Shown here in pieces: positions 1 to 10,304 of a DNA stretch of 64,000 nt; the first letter of the stretch is position 1; each line of letters starts with the position of its first letter. The stretch is from the NCBI GenBank assembly GCA_000467715.1, contig AJFK01000576.1:146539-210538 (forward strand), in the 5' to 3' direction. A program made the translations under genes and the position numbers. The DNA comes from Hysterium pulicare CBS 123377 (taxonomy: Eukaryota; Ascomycota; Dothideomycetes; Hysteriales; Hysteriaceae). The notes beneath the pieces are model-generated. The model worked only from the letters and a program-made list of their open reading frames with translations, had not been told where the DNA came from and did not search any database.

Positions 1-244
1 GAACCTCAGGTGATGGAAAGGAGGGTCATCGCGGGAAAGCAAAAGGAAAGGGCGTAGGGCGGAGATTGAAAGAGAGTGATCCCTCTGGGACTCGCTACTC
101 AAGCCCCGAGTACAGCTCCGTATTTCAGTCGTCAGCTCGATGATGAGTCATGCGTCTTCCAGCAAGCTGTTGATATTCAATCAGATCCGCATATCTTCTT
201 CAAGTGCCAGAAGTTAAAATCCGGTCTGGAGCGACGACAAAATT

Positions 245-1887
245 ATGGCCACGGGAAGTGAAGATCCTCTTTCGGTAGGCGATTCTGAGGCCTTTATGGA
301 GTTCAAACAAAGTGTAGAAGAAATGATGAAATCCTGGAAAGTCCCTGGCATGGCAATTGCAATAATCACTGGATCTCGAGTGTCAAAGCATGTATGAATT
401 TACACCAACCCCAATGAAGTGAGTTGTACTAATTGTATTCGCAGGGATTTGGAGTCGCACAGTTTGAAGATGGGAACCAGCCGAAGAAGGATGTTACAGC
501 TGAGACGCTGTTTGACTGTGCTAGCATGTCTAAGTCATTTACTTCTGCCGCGACAGCCTTACTGGTAGACGATGCAGAGCTACCTCATGTGAGGTGGGGA
601 ACTCCAGTGTCACAGATTTTGAACGATTTCGTACTTCCAGACCCCTCATACACGGAGCAAGTCTCTATTGAAGATATCTTGAGCCATCGTAGCGGTATGC
701 CAGGGTTTGTATAGCCGAGCAGTCTATGTACAAAGCACCTTCAGATGCTAATCTTTTCCTGTAGTCACGATGCCTCTTATTTAGGAAAGAATGCCAAATT
801 TCCAGACGACGCTTATTCGGTAACTCGGAACCTTCGTAACTTGCCCCTGAGTCGGCCATTACGAACTGCATATCAATATTGCAACATGATGTATACAGTC
901 GCAAGTTGTCTTGTCGAAAAAATCAGCAAAATATCCTTCGATTCACTCCTCCAGGACAAAATCTGGCGGCCGCGGAACATGATGGACACTTTTCTTGGAA
1001 TAAACCAGGTCCCCCAAAACAAGCGGTCGCATCTGGCCAAAGGTTATCAATGGAATGGAAATGAAGCAAAGTATGACGAGGTTCCTTGCGTTGACGAACC
1101 GGAAGGCCGAGGGGCGGGCTCGGTGTTCAGCAGCGTATCTGACATGGCGACTTGGATAAGTACTATGTTGGAAAAGACATTGCCACTATCGCCACAAAAC
1201 CAAGAAGAACTCTTCAAGCCCAGGATACTCATTGAGGAAGAAGGGGAAAACGTACCCTACCTCAGTCCTGCGTTCTACGCGCTAGGTTGGGCAGTGCAGT
1301 ACTATCATGGCCAGACCATTGTGAAGCATGACGGACTAGTTAGCGGATTTTCTGGCCGTATGCTTTTTCTTCCCATGAAAAACTGGGGAGTCGTACTCCT
1401 AGGCAATTCGGAAGGAGCCAGCGAGGTTGCAGCGGAACTCTCCTGGTATTTGATCGATGAAGTCTTGGGCATTCCCCCGTCGCAGAGATGGGACTGGCAT
1501 CACCATTTGGCGCAGCAAGTTGAAGAAGATGAAAAGCCGACTTCGTGGAACGAACTCTTTCCGGAACTTCGAGAAAGGGAAGATAAGAATCGTGAGATCC
1601 CTTCCACTTTCGCTGGCACCTACACACATCCCGGTTATCACACTATTCTGGCCAAGCACCATGGTTCGCATCTTGAAATAGACGCGTCAGATCGATCTTT
1701 CGGGTTCAAGATAACGATCTCTGAACGAGTGTGCGAGAATTGGTACGTTGCAGAATTGATCGATAGCATCTCTGGGGGAAAGGAGACTATGAGAGCGCAA
1801 TTTGAGGTGGAGGACGGCATTGCTAAACGCCTTGGGTTGGGGATATGCGAGGAGCTTGGAGAACTTATCTGGTTCGATAAGATCTGA
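245..1887 (+). CDS. Serine beta-lactamase-fold protein (class C / PBP-like)
   Basis: Three exons, 245-391, 445-704 and 765-1887, give a 509-residue protein; the phases close exactly (0, then 2). The fold is that of the beta-lactamase/transpeptidase-like family (Pfam Beta-lactamase). The catalytic S-x-x-K is S76-M-S-K79 in CASMSKSF. The Y-x-N motif is Y174-C-N176 in YQYCNMMY. The third box is probably HDGLVSGFSG, which fills the KTG position. The second intron has a GTTTGT donor at 705 and restores the SGMPGHDAS junction. Fungal members are mostly uncharacterised esterase- or peptidase-like hydrolases; some act in secondary metabolism, but no such cluster is seen here. There is no clear signal peptide, so it is probably intracellular. 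The family is certain, the substrate unknown. Confidence 0.85.
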
Positions 1888-2938
1888 CACATCAGACGGC
1901 CTCGCTATCGATACTGGCACGTTTCTCCCAAGTCCTTTGCGTTTTGCTTTGACCCATTCGCTCTTGCTCTCCGTGCCTCTAGCCCTCATGCACTGATACC
2001 GAGTATTATCTGGTGGTGTGTTTCTGCTTGTTCGGTATGGCCGTGCTGATGTGTTGCGGACGCCAAAGGGACGGGCGTGGAGAAACGGTGAATGCATCCC
2101 AGCCAATCCTCAAGCCCTCGCTTAGCTAGCCTGAAACATGCAAGCCTCAAAGCGCCGTACAGCCGGAGGTGTCTTCAACTCCAGCGCCTCATCAGCGCGC
2201 GACGTCCTGTCGTTCAACATCGCAGATTTCTCTCCCTCACGCCTTTGATACATTGAGTTCCTGTCTTGCAGTGATGAGGTCCGCTGAAGCTGTTCTGACG
2301 CGTCAACTCCACCTGCACAATGCCTTCGCATCCCCACTGCGAACCTCTCCCGCTCGGAGCAAATCATACTCAGCTGTCGTGGACGTCAGAAGTATGGACG
2401 GATTGACACTTGAACAATCGGCGTGTCGCCATCGCCAATGAGGTTGAGGGAGGTGAAGCGTGAAGCGAAGTCACTCGCCTGGCCAAACGCGAAATCCTTT
2501 CTTCAATCAAACATTGCAAGGGGCAGACCACACGAGGCCATTGAAGAGACTGCTCTGCAAATATGTGCGCGTTTGGTGTGGCGCCTTGGAAGGTATTTCT
2601 AGACCATGCGGCGGCTACAGAACAGGTCCACGTTGAAACAGAGATCGCCCACCCGACATCTGGAACGAAAAAGCTTAATTCATACCGGGTTTGCTGCGTT
2701 TCGGTTTCGATAGTCATTTGTGCAACCTGTTGATTGGCTTCTGTGCCTTCACTATCCGCTACCACCCAGCTGTCTCACGACAATTCTTTTCGCTGTTTAA
2801 AAGAGGTGCTCCCCGGTGAAGAAGTTCACAATGCCTTTGTGTGTTTTTGCCAAGGACAAAGAGTCGCGTGGTGCGGCCTGCAAAGGTCTTTGTCTCTTAC
2901 ATTGTGTTTGGTGAATCGTTGCGCCAAGCCTTCCTGTT
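1888..2938. other. Intergenic stretch, no gene seen
   Basis: About 1 kb lies between the beta-lactamase-like gene and the next gene. Short open frames exist on both strands but none has an ATG with coding-like composition, a family motif or splice partners. It probably holds the promoter of the downstream secreted protein. Confidence 0.5.
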
Positions 2939-2946
2939 TTATATAC
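2939..2946 (+). promoter_or_regulatory. TATA-like box upstream of the secreted DUF7492-like gene
   Basis: The sequence TTATATACC sits about 200 nt before the ATG at 3148 and is followed by a pyrimidine-rich, CAA-rich leader typical of fungal 5' UTRs. The placement fits a core promoter, but this is inference from sequence only. Confidence 0.4.
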
Positions 2947-3147
2947 CTTTACCTTTCACTCCACGTACAATTTTAATTCCTTTTCGCAAACTTACACGCG
3001 TCTGCAACAACAACAAAGCTTACTCTCAGACGTTCAGCAAACAAACCTTTTCAACACTCATTTCAACTTCACTTCTTGCTGGTCAGGAAATCACCATTCG
3101 TTCAGAACAACCCTGCCGTTTACGCAGCGCCTAAAGACCTTTGCAAC

Positions 3148-4386
3148 ATGCGTAGTCTCACCGCACTCCTTTGCGGAGGTTTCTTGCTCGGACAGGCTGC
3201 TGCGCATTCCTGGATCGAGCAGATGATCAATATCGACAGCGACGGAAAATACGTTGGCGACTGGGGATATCCTCGTGGATTCGTGGATAAAGGAATACAG
3301 CCCTTCGACCAAAATGCCGATGTGTACATGCTTCCACCATTGGCAGCTCAGCCACCACTTATCAATAAGACCGATCTACTCTGTCACCCGTCGCAGCGAA
3401 CCCAGAATCAGTCGGACAACTACCCGCGTCTACAAGTTACCCCAGGTGGTTTCTTCGCCTTGCGGTACGCTGAAAATGGTCACATCACCAAGGCGAATCT
3501 ACTCAAAGGAAAACCAGAAAAGGGGGGAACAATCTTCGTCTACGGTACGACTCAGCCAAAGGATGACGAAACGCTTGTCAATGTTCTTCAGTGGTCGAAA
3601 GATGGCTCTGGGGGTGACAAGAATGGCATTTTGATAACCGCTGAGGATTTCGACGATGGACGATGTCATCAGCTCAATCCAGGCAATCCAATTGCGGACC
3701 AACGATCGAAAGCGTTTCCCAATTATGCTCAAGGCCAGGTAGGAGATGGTCCAGGCGATTACGACGTATACTGCGAGACGGATATGGCCCTCCCAAAAAC
3801 GGCTCCTGTTGGCAAAACATACACCCTTTACTGGGTATGGCAATGGCCTACGGCACCCAACCAAGACCCCGGCCTTCCGTTTGGCAAAGACGAATACTAT
3901 ACCACCTGTATGGATGTAGAAGTCGTTAATTCCATCAACAAGAATGCAAACCGGTCGCACACGATTACTCAACAAGATGCAGCCACTCAGGCCGTCTCCG
4001 ACTTTGCCTCTCGTACCGCCATCACGACCGACCCTGTCAAAGGCGAGATTCCAGCGTCTGCATATGGATTGGCAACTGGAGCACCAGCCCCAAGTGCGAC
4101 AACGTTCCAGACTTCCGGTGCCGCGGCTCCAACGATCATTGGTTCATCAAACAGCCTCAGCATTCCGTCTATCACTAGGTTTACTAGTGGACAACACCCG
4201 ACGCAATCTGCTGATGAAGGCGATGCTGTCACAATCACAGTCACCGAGCATGTCACGGTCACGGCTCCCTTAAGCATCCAAACCATTGCTGCTCGAGCTG
4301 AACCTTCAGCCGCTGACGCACATGCTCGCATGAACTCGCATCTATCGAAGCATGGCTCAGCCAAGTTTCGGGGTCGGCTGCACTGA
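3148..4386 (+). CDS. Secreted protein with LPMO-like N-terminal histidine (DUF7492-like)
   Basis: Intronless, 412 residues. The start at 3148 is chosen because it gives a clean signal peptide, MRSLTALLCGGFLLGQAAA; predicted cleavage leaves His20 as the mature N-terminus (HSWIEQM). An N-terminal histidine is the hallmark of copper lytic polysaccharide monooxygenases. A second candidate copper ligand is His112 (ENGHITK), and YTLYWVWQWP and YYTTCMDVEV near the end of the domain resemble the core strands of LPMO-fold proteins. From recall the domain matches the fungal family DUF7492, whose function is not settled. After about residue 265 there is a Ser/Thr/Ala-rich, probably glycosylated tail without an obvious GPI signal. 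An upstream in-frame start at 3076 would bury the signal peptide and is rejected. Secretion is firm; oxidative activity is inferred. Confidence 0.8.
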   Translation: MRSLTALLCGGFLLGQAAAHSWIEQMINIDSDGKYVGDWGYPRGFVDKGIQPFDQNADVYMLPPLAAQPPLINKTDLLCHPSQRTQNQSDNYPRLQVTPGGFFALRYAENGHITKANLLKGKPEKGGTIFVYGTTQPKDDETLVNVLQWSKDGSGGDKNGILITAEDFDDGRCHQLNPGNPIADQRSKAFPNYAQGQVGDGPGDYDVYCETDMALPKTAPVGKTYTLYWVWQWPTAPNQDPGLPFGKDEYYTTCMDVEVVNSINKNANRSHTITQQDAATQAVSDFASRTAITTDPVKGEIPASAYGLATGAPAPSATTFQTSGAAAPTIIGSSNSLSIPSITRFTSGQHPTQSADEGDAVTITVTEHVTVTAPLSIQTIAARAEPSAADAHARMNSHLSKHGSAKFRGRLH

Positions 4387-5079
4387 TAGCGCCTGCTTCG
4401 CTAGGCACACTTCACACGTCGCGCACTCTTCATGAAATGAACACTGTGGCATACACATGGAGCGCCTGGCGTGCTTCTTCTCTTGTCTTATTATACTTCA
4501 TACCCTGCATTTGCATTTTGCATGGCGTAGCATAGCATGGTTTGCATTTTCACCTGCATTCGCCCAGTAAGCCTTGAGCTGAACGGATGGAAAACATTGA
4601 TCGGCGGATCGTTTGCATAGCATACTGAAAAGGTGTTCGGGGTCACTGGCGTTCCAACTAGTATACCTACGACTGGGCGGATGTCTGTTTCTTCTTCTTT
4701 TATGATTGTCTTCATGGCCGGCAGGTAGGGTGGACTGCATTATCGTCCAAGACCCGGTGTAGCATAGCTTGAAAACCGGACTCAAACCGAGTCGAGATGT
4801 ACTGTGTACTTCTAACGGAGGTTTTTCGTTATTATTTTATGTGAAAGTGCGGACATAAGTGATTGTGATATTGAACGATGTCCGCATAAAATTGGCTTCC
4901 GAATGCAACGGCAATCAGCTCAACCTCGGATCCAAGCTTTTCCCCACATTCAGCGAGCCGACTACTAGGACCTCTGTCGTAGAGCCGCGGTAACATCTTA
5001 ATCATGTATCCATTCTGTATTCGTACCATCGTCAACATGACCTGGTCTTTGGTGCAACAGAACCGCATCTGTTTTTGCC
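4387..5079. other. Intergenic stretch, no gene seen
   Basis: Terminator of the secreted protein gene and promoter of the acyl-CoA dehydrogenase. Only short frames without motifs are present. A run of ATGG/CATAGC-type near repeats occurs around 4505-4550 but has no clear structure. Confidence 0.45.
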
Positions 5080-7118
5080 ATGCCATCCACAAAGGGATTC
5101 GTGAATGAGCCCTCTTCACATCCTGGACCTCCTTCTAGCTCGACCGACGGCTTTTTCCAGGCTGCGCCGGAACTGACGAGTTTATTTGAGGAGGATGAAG
5201 CTTTTAAGAGGGTCTTCTTTTGTGAGTAGGATGCCAGATGCTTTCTTCATACCTCTGCGAATCAAACTGAATAGCTATAGTTTACCTCCCCCAATCCGTC
5301 CAAACTGCAACAACCCCTGATTTATCACGCTTTGGATCCCTTGTCCAGTCTCCCCAAATACTAACTTGGACTGCTGATGCGGAACGGAATCCTCCCTACC
5401 TCCGCGCCTTCGACACGTGGGGTCGCCGCTCCAATACCCTAGTAACTAGCGAAGGCTGGCGGAACCTTCAGGACTTAGGCATCAAAGAAGGCATCGTTGC
5501 CATCGCCTATGAAAACGAGTTCGGTGCATTCAGCCGCCTCTATCAGCTCTTCAAATATCATCTATGGACTCCAGCAAGCGCGCTTGTGACGTGTCCGTCT
5601 GCGATGCATGATGGTGCTACGAAACTGTTGGCCGTACAGCTGGCGACGACTGGGAATATGGGCGAGGTCGACCGGCGGGTTTTTGAGAACGCTTATAAGC
5701 ATCTCACATCGAGGAATCCAGAAGTGGCCTGGACAAGCGGGCAATGGATGACGGAGCGTCCGGGTGGGAGCGACGTTAGGAATACGGAAACTCAGGCTAC
5801 ATATACGCCTGCGTTCATAGAGGGAGTTAGCACACGGGATGTTGATGGTCTGCCGCTTGGCCCCTGGGTCATCAATGGCTTTAAATGGTTTTCCTCGGCG
5901 ACCGACTCCCATATGTCTGTTGCGCTTGCCAAGACACCTTCTGGCGCTCTATCAACTTTCTTCATCCCCATGCGCCGACAGGTTCCGACTTCTGGATTAG
6001 AAGACTGTCAAACTGAGCTCAATGGCATCACGATTCAGCGCCTGAAATCTAAACTTGGCACACATGCTGTTCCCACAGCGGAACTCGTTCTCGACGGAAC
6101 GCGCGGATACCTACTCGGTGAACTGGGGCAGGGGACCAAGACTATCTCTACAATACTCAACGTTACACGTCTGCACAATGCAATATCTGCCGTTGGGTAC
6201 TGGGGTGCCGGTCTCGCCATCGCTCGAGCCTTCACACGCGTTAGGAAAGCAAGTGGAAAACTGCTTACGGAGATCCCTGCACACATGCACTCATTGGCTT
6301 CTGAGCATGTAGAGTATCGGGGAATGATGCATCTTTCATACTTCGTTGCCGCATTACTAGGCATTTCGGAGACGTCTACGACAACGTATACCACGTCGCA
6401 CGCTCCTTATCCAGTGCAAGACTCTCAAACGTCCGCCGCCGCAGCCGCCCACCTCGACATCGATGTCGAAATGGCACCCATACTTCTTCGCCTTCTGACT
6501 CCCATCAGCAAGGCGGTTCCTCCTCGTGCAGCTATTGCTGGACTGCAAGAATGTATGGAGTGCCTGGGTGGTGTAGGCTACCTCGAGAACGAGGAAGTAC
6601 AGTTCAATATAGCACGTCTTTTCCGTGATGTGAATGTACTCTCTATTTGGGAGGGTACCGTGAACGTTATTGCTGATGACGTTTTGCGGGTGCTGAAAAG
6701 CCCACGAGATGGAAAGACCACACTTCGAGCTATACAAGCATGGTTTGATACAACTTTGGAAGCGTGGGAAAGTGAAGAGGAGTGGATATCGTACGCAGCT
6801 ACTGTGAGGACTTTATGGAATCAGATGAAAAATGTCGTTGAGACAAAGAGTGCGGATGAACTGAGGATCAAGGGAAGGGAGATCATGTGGGAGTTGAGCT
6901 GGCTGGTAGTCGCTGTCTTGCTGGGGCAAGATGCTAGGAAAGATGGAGATGCTGTCGCTCAGGAAGTTTGTAAGAGGTGGGTTGAGAAGAGGATAGGTAG
7001 CAGTGGTGTGAAGGACCTGGATGAGGAAGAGAGGGACTGGAAAGTCATTGCTTACTGGGATAAGAGGATTGTTTTTGGCGATAGTGAAGGGCTGGTGGAA
7101 GAGAAAGCGAAACTATAA
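5080..7118 (+). CDS. Acyl-CoA dehydrogenase, AidB-like
   Basis: Two exons: 5080-5221 and 5281-7118 (or 5275-7118, see below), giving 659 or 661 residues. The protein belongs to the long fungal AidB-like branch of FAD-dependent acyl-CoA dehydrogenases. The substrate/FAD segment TSGQWMTERPGGSDV and the C-terminal helical bundle with ECLGGVGYLENE are plain to see. The N-terminal region WTADAERNPPYLRAFDTWG is typical of these fungal forms. The physiological substrate is not known; roles in fatty-acid or branched-chain acyl oxidation are usually suggested, and E. coli AidB is linked to alkylation protection. The intron starts at GTGAGT (5222) and has two acceptors six bases apart (after 5274 and after 5280); both keep frame. 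The coding sequence upstream of the first long ATG frame was recovered from family similarity. Confidence 0.88.
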
Positions 7119-7663
7119 CCCTCGATAACGATATCAACTTGGACTTCAATACAAACGCATCGGCTGTGCACTACGCTGAGCGAGTGGTGCCTCGAGACAT
7201 ATTGTACCTTGAAGGCTCTATGGGATATGAAAGCTAAGTGCGCCGAACGAATCGTGGGTGCTCATACAATGTTTAAGTTTATAAGATAAAATATAAACAC
7301 ATGATTCGGGAAACTATAGATTTCTCTCCGTTTAAAGCTCGTGTATGCAATGGTATATACATCCTCAACTCTTGATCTCTTTCTACATATAAAAGTATGG
7401 GTTTCTCTTGTATTTAATTGGTATACTAGAAGTTTCAAAGTAGTTTATAGATAAGAGAATAGTTTTCAGGGAACACGTCTAGCGCTATCCAGTTTCTACG
7501 AAGTGGCTTGAATGGCTGATCCTCGATTCTCCGCTAGTGCAAGGCCAACTTGGCTGGCGAGAAGTGCAACACTCAGCCCCGCCAGCTGCTGGCAGTTTGA
7601 CGGAAGTATCATGTGCTGAGAAGGCTTGAAAACATTACAATTGAGAGAAGCGCGTGCTGCTAG
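7119..7663. other. AT-rich intergenic stretch
   Basis: The base composition drops to AT-rich after the dehydrogenase stop; 7260-7450 carries many TATA-like words. No coding pattern is seen on either strand before the coiled-coil fragment. Confidence 0.4.
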
Positions 7664-8050
7664 TATCTCCGAAAGTCATCTTCTCGGGAAGACTGCCTCT
7701 CAGCGTTAAAAGAACAAACTAACACGTGGCGATCCAAGTATGAAGCACTCGATAAATTATACTCGCAGCTTCGGTCTAAGCACTTTGATCTTCTGCAAAT
7801 CTTTAAAGGATATAAGCTACATGACGTGGAGAGTAAGGAGAAGATACTAACCCTAACCCAGACTTTAAAAGGGAAGAATTTGGAGATAGCTGACTTGACT
7901 CGACAGAAGGAATGGGCGATCTCGGAACGAGATGTCCATATGAAGAAGGTTGAGCGGTTGGAGGAGGTTGAGGTGAGGGATGTGGACCTTAGGGTCATGG
8001 AGGTAAACTTAGAGGAGCTGGCAGTGCATGGGGGACTTGGTGATCATTAG
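7664..8050 (+). pseudogene. Coiled-coil gene fragment without start codon
   Basis: An open frame of 128 codons plus a stop follows a TAG at 7661-7663. It has no ATG until 7939, far inside the frame. The encoded segment is rich in Lys, Glu and Leu with heptad-like spacing (KYEALDKLYSQLRSKHF, then NLEIADLTRQKEWAISER, then KKVERLEEVEVRD) and would form a coiled coil. Just upstream, another frame reads LREARAASISESHLL, also coiled-coil-like, so a frameshift near 7690 may separate two pieces of one former gene. No family is recognised. It may be an exon of an intron-containing gene, but no good donor/acceptor pair was found. Confidence 0.35.
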
Positions 8051-8652
8051 TGAGGTATACCTGGTATAGCATGATCTCATGCAGGTATTTCATAAGGATG
8101 CCCTGATTTGCGGGTATACTAGAAATGATGTACCTGTCGTCCTGCCTGAAGGTCATGGTCAGTTAAGCCTTGGTGCAAAATAGCCATGATAGACAGGCAC
8201 ATCCGACAGCATAACACCTTACGTGGTGATTCCAGGTGGACATTTTTGCATGTTTTTTCTGACTATACAAGCATATACATAGAAGTAAGAGTACTTAGGT
8301 ACTAGCAACGCTTGCGTCAGTAAAAGTACTATACGGCCTAGCGTAAAGACTAGACCATATATGTAGGAAGTAAACATAGAATATAAACATAAGTAGAGGT
8401 TTCGAAAAGCATAAATTCCGTCTCTACCTAAGACTCTTTGTATCTATGCATAGGACAAGTCATTACAGTTGGCAGATAGACAAGAGAAGCCAGGACAATT
8501 CACGTGATCACACCTTATCCGAAATTCTTGGCGAAATAAGCGAGCGACGCCAAAATTCCCACAACCCCGACTCCAAATCATCAGCCAACGACAACACCCG
8601 CTGCTATATCCTCTAAACCAGACTCGATCCTCTCGATCTCACATCTACCACA
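8051..8652. other. AT-rich intergenic stretch and eS21 promoter
   Basis: AT-rich up to about 8480, then a GC-richer 150-bp leader before the ribosomal protein gene. Nothing coding is seen. Confidence 0.4.
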
Positions 8653-9021
8653 ATGGAGAACGAACGCGGCGAGCTCGTCGATCTGTACGTCCATTTCTAT
8701 CCAGCAATAAACCCCAAAGCCCCCCGGCAATGCTTTTAGGAGCCCCCGCCTTCAAACCATCTCCTATAGCTTCTGCTAACCTCGAAATACAGATACGTCC
8801 CCCGCAAATGCAGCGCCACTGGCCGCATCATCAAAGCCAAAGACCACGCCTCAGTCCAAATCAGCATTGGCAAGGTTGACGAAAACGGACGATACACGGG
8901 CGAGAACCAGACATATGCGCTCTGCGGATTCGTGCGCGCTATGGGCGAGAGCGACGATTCGTTAAACCGGTTGACACAGAAGGATGGGTTCTTGAAAGGT
9001 GTATGGAGTGCCAGCCGGTAA
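8653..9021 (+). CDS. rps21: 40S ribosomal protein eS21
   Basis: Two exons, 8653-8684 and 8793-9021, encode 86 residues, the usual eS21 length. The tiny first exon codes for [11 protein letters not shown]; the 108-nt intron (GTACGT...CTAAC...ACAG) interrupts codon 11. The second exon gives the diagnostic segments [30 protein letters not shown] and the C-terminus VWSASR, very close to yeast Rps21. The protein sits on the small subunit and takes part in maturation of the 3' end of 18S rRNA. An early intron right after the start region is common in fungal ribosomal protein genes. Identification is certain. Confidence 0.97.
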
Positions 9022-9047
9022 ATGGTGGGCTTGAAGGGAGACGTGGG

Positions 9048-9107
9048 GTGAGTTCCTGGGGAAAAATGATTATTAGGTTGAGTGAGTCAGCTAACCAGGC
9101 ACTATAG
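9048..9107 (+). other. Possible 3' UTR intron of rps21
   Basis: Twenty-six bases after the stop there is a complete intron signature: GTGAGT donor at 9048, GCTAAC branch-like element at 9090-9095 and ACTATAG acceptor ending at 9107, 60 nt in all. It lies outside the reading frame, so it would be spliced within the 3' untranslated region. Inferred from signals only. Confidence 0.4.
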
Positions 9108-10304
9108 GAGTTCCGGACTTCGACTTTTCGAGGGCATCGGAGGTTTGCGGAATACATGACATGGGTACATGGGAATCTTTCTTCATTTCTCGGCATCTGT
9201 AGCTAAGACAGCCTGACGTCGAAACGGCATGATACGATCCATGAACCGGCGAGGGCAAAGCAAATCAACAAAAGTCACAAACTTCATCTGCATCTTCATC
9301 GGACATGCATCTCAACCACCTTACACTTTACTTGGTTAGCATACTAACTAAGTTTCATTGACCAGAGCATTTCAGTCGCACAGCCCGCATACCCCAATGT
9401 ATTCTGTCTCATCTATTCGTTTGAACTTGACATCCTCATCCAGACCATGCTACGAGAGTTACACCATGTTCTTTATTCCAATTTATATGACGTGGAACAA
9501 AGACCAAACACAGCCCTTCCTTTGTCCTCCTTATATCCCCCCAACCAACCACAACCAACCCCAACCAACCCGGCTCCCACTCACTCACTCAAGCCACCTC
9601 GGTCTACACGCTCCCCATGGACTTGAGGCGGTCGAGTTGAACATTTCTAAAGCCGCAGATTAGGAGACCGCCTTCTGATGAGCGCCGTTCTTACTGAGTT
9701 TCTTGTAGCGGTGCACAGATACGGGCGGGACATCTCTATATTGAGTTGTTGGTCATAGTGAAGCGAGTTTGTAAGGCACTGAGTGGGTCTTGTATAATAA
9801 ATGCGGTATATAGTGATGTTGTCCGTTAAGGAGTGAAATGGCTAGAGAATCACTTTGGTTCAGTGGAACCACCTGGCTATGACACAATTTCGTAGAGAAT
9901 GTATCCAACAGTCCCAGGCATGTTTTTAACATACAGCTCTAATGTTTGGGCATTTGGTTCAAATACAGCAGTGACTTGTGCTCTGACGTGCGCAGCAGAG
10001 GTGCATTATTAAGTATTATTGGTGATACATTTCAATGCTACATGATTAATGATTAACCCCCACGATCTACTACAATACAGTCCTCAACCACAAGCAGATG
10101 CAACATAACCCAAACTCCGGATTTCCAGGCTGAATAGAGAGGATACCCCGAACCCGCGGAGATACGAGCAACTGGCCCAAGCTCCAATGCTCGCGTGTCC
10201 AATTTCCTCATTCCAACACTTCCCACGAAGCGGTGAGCAACGTGTGCATGAGCGTCATATTACGCCCCAAAAATGCCGTTTTGGGAGCTCCGTGGCGGAT
10301 GAGG
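9108..10304. other. Intergenic stretch, no gene seen
   Basis: About 1.2 kb between eS21 and the end of RTC1 (convergent). It contains a short CCAACC-rich patch at 9541-9570 and otherwise nothing recognisable. Confidence 0.45.

Noticed and set aside
7851-7863. Telomere-like CTAACCCTAACCC
   Set aside because: Only two repeat units, and they fall inside the coiled-coil frame as Leu-Thr codons; not an interstitial telomere array.
9541-9570. CCAACC-rich microsatellite
   Set aside because: Only about five imperfect units; simple low-complexity sequence in an intergenic region.
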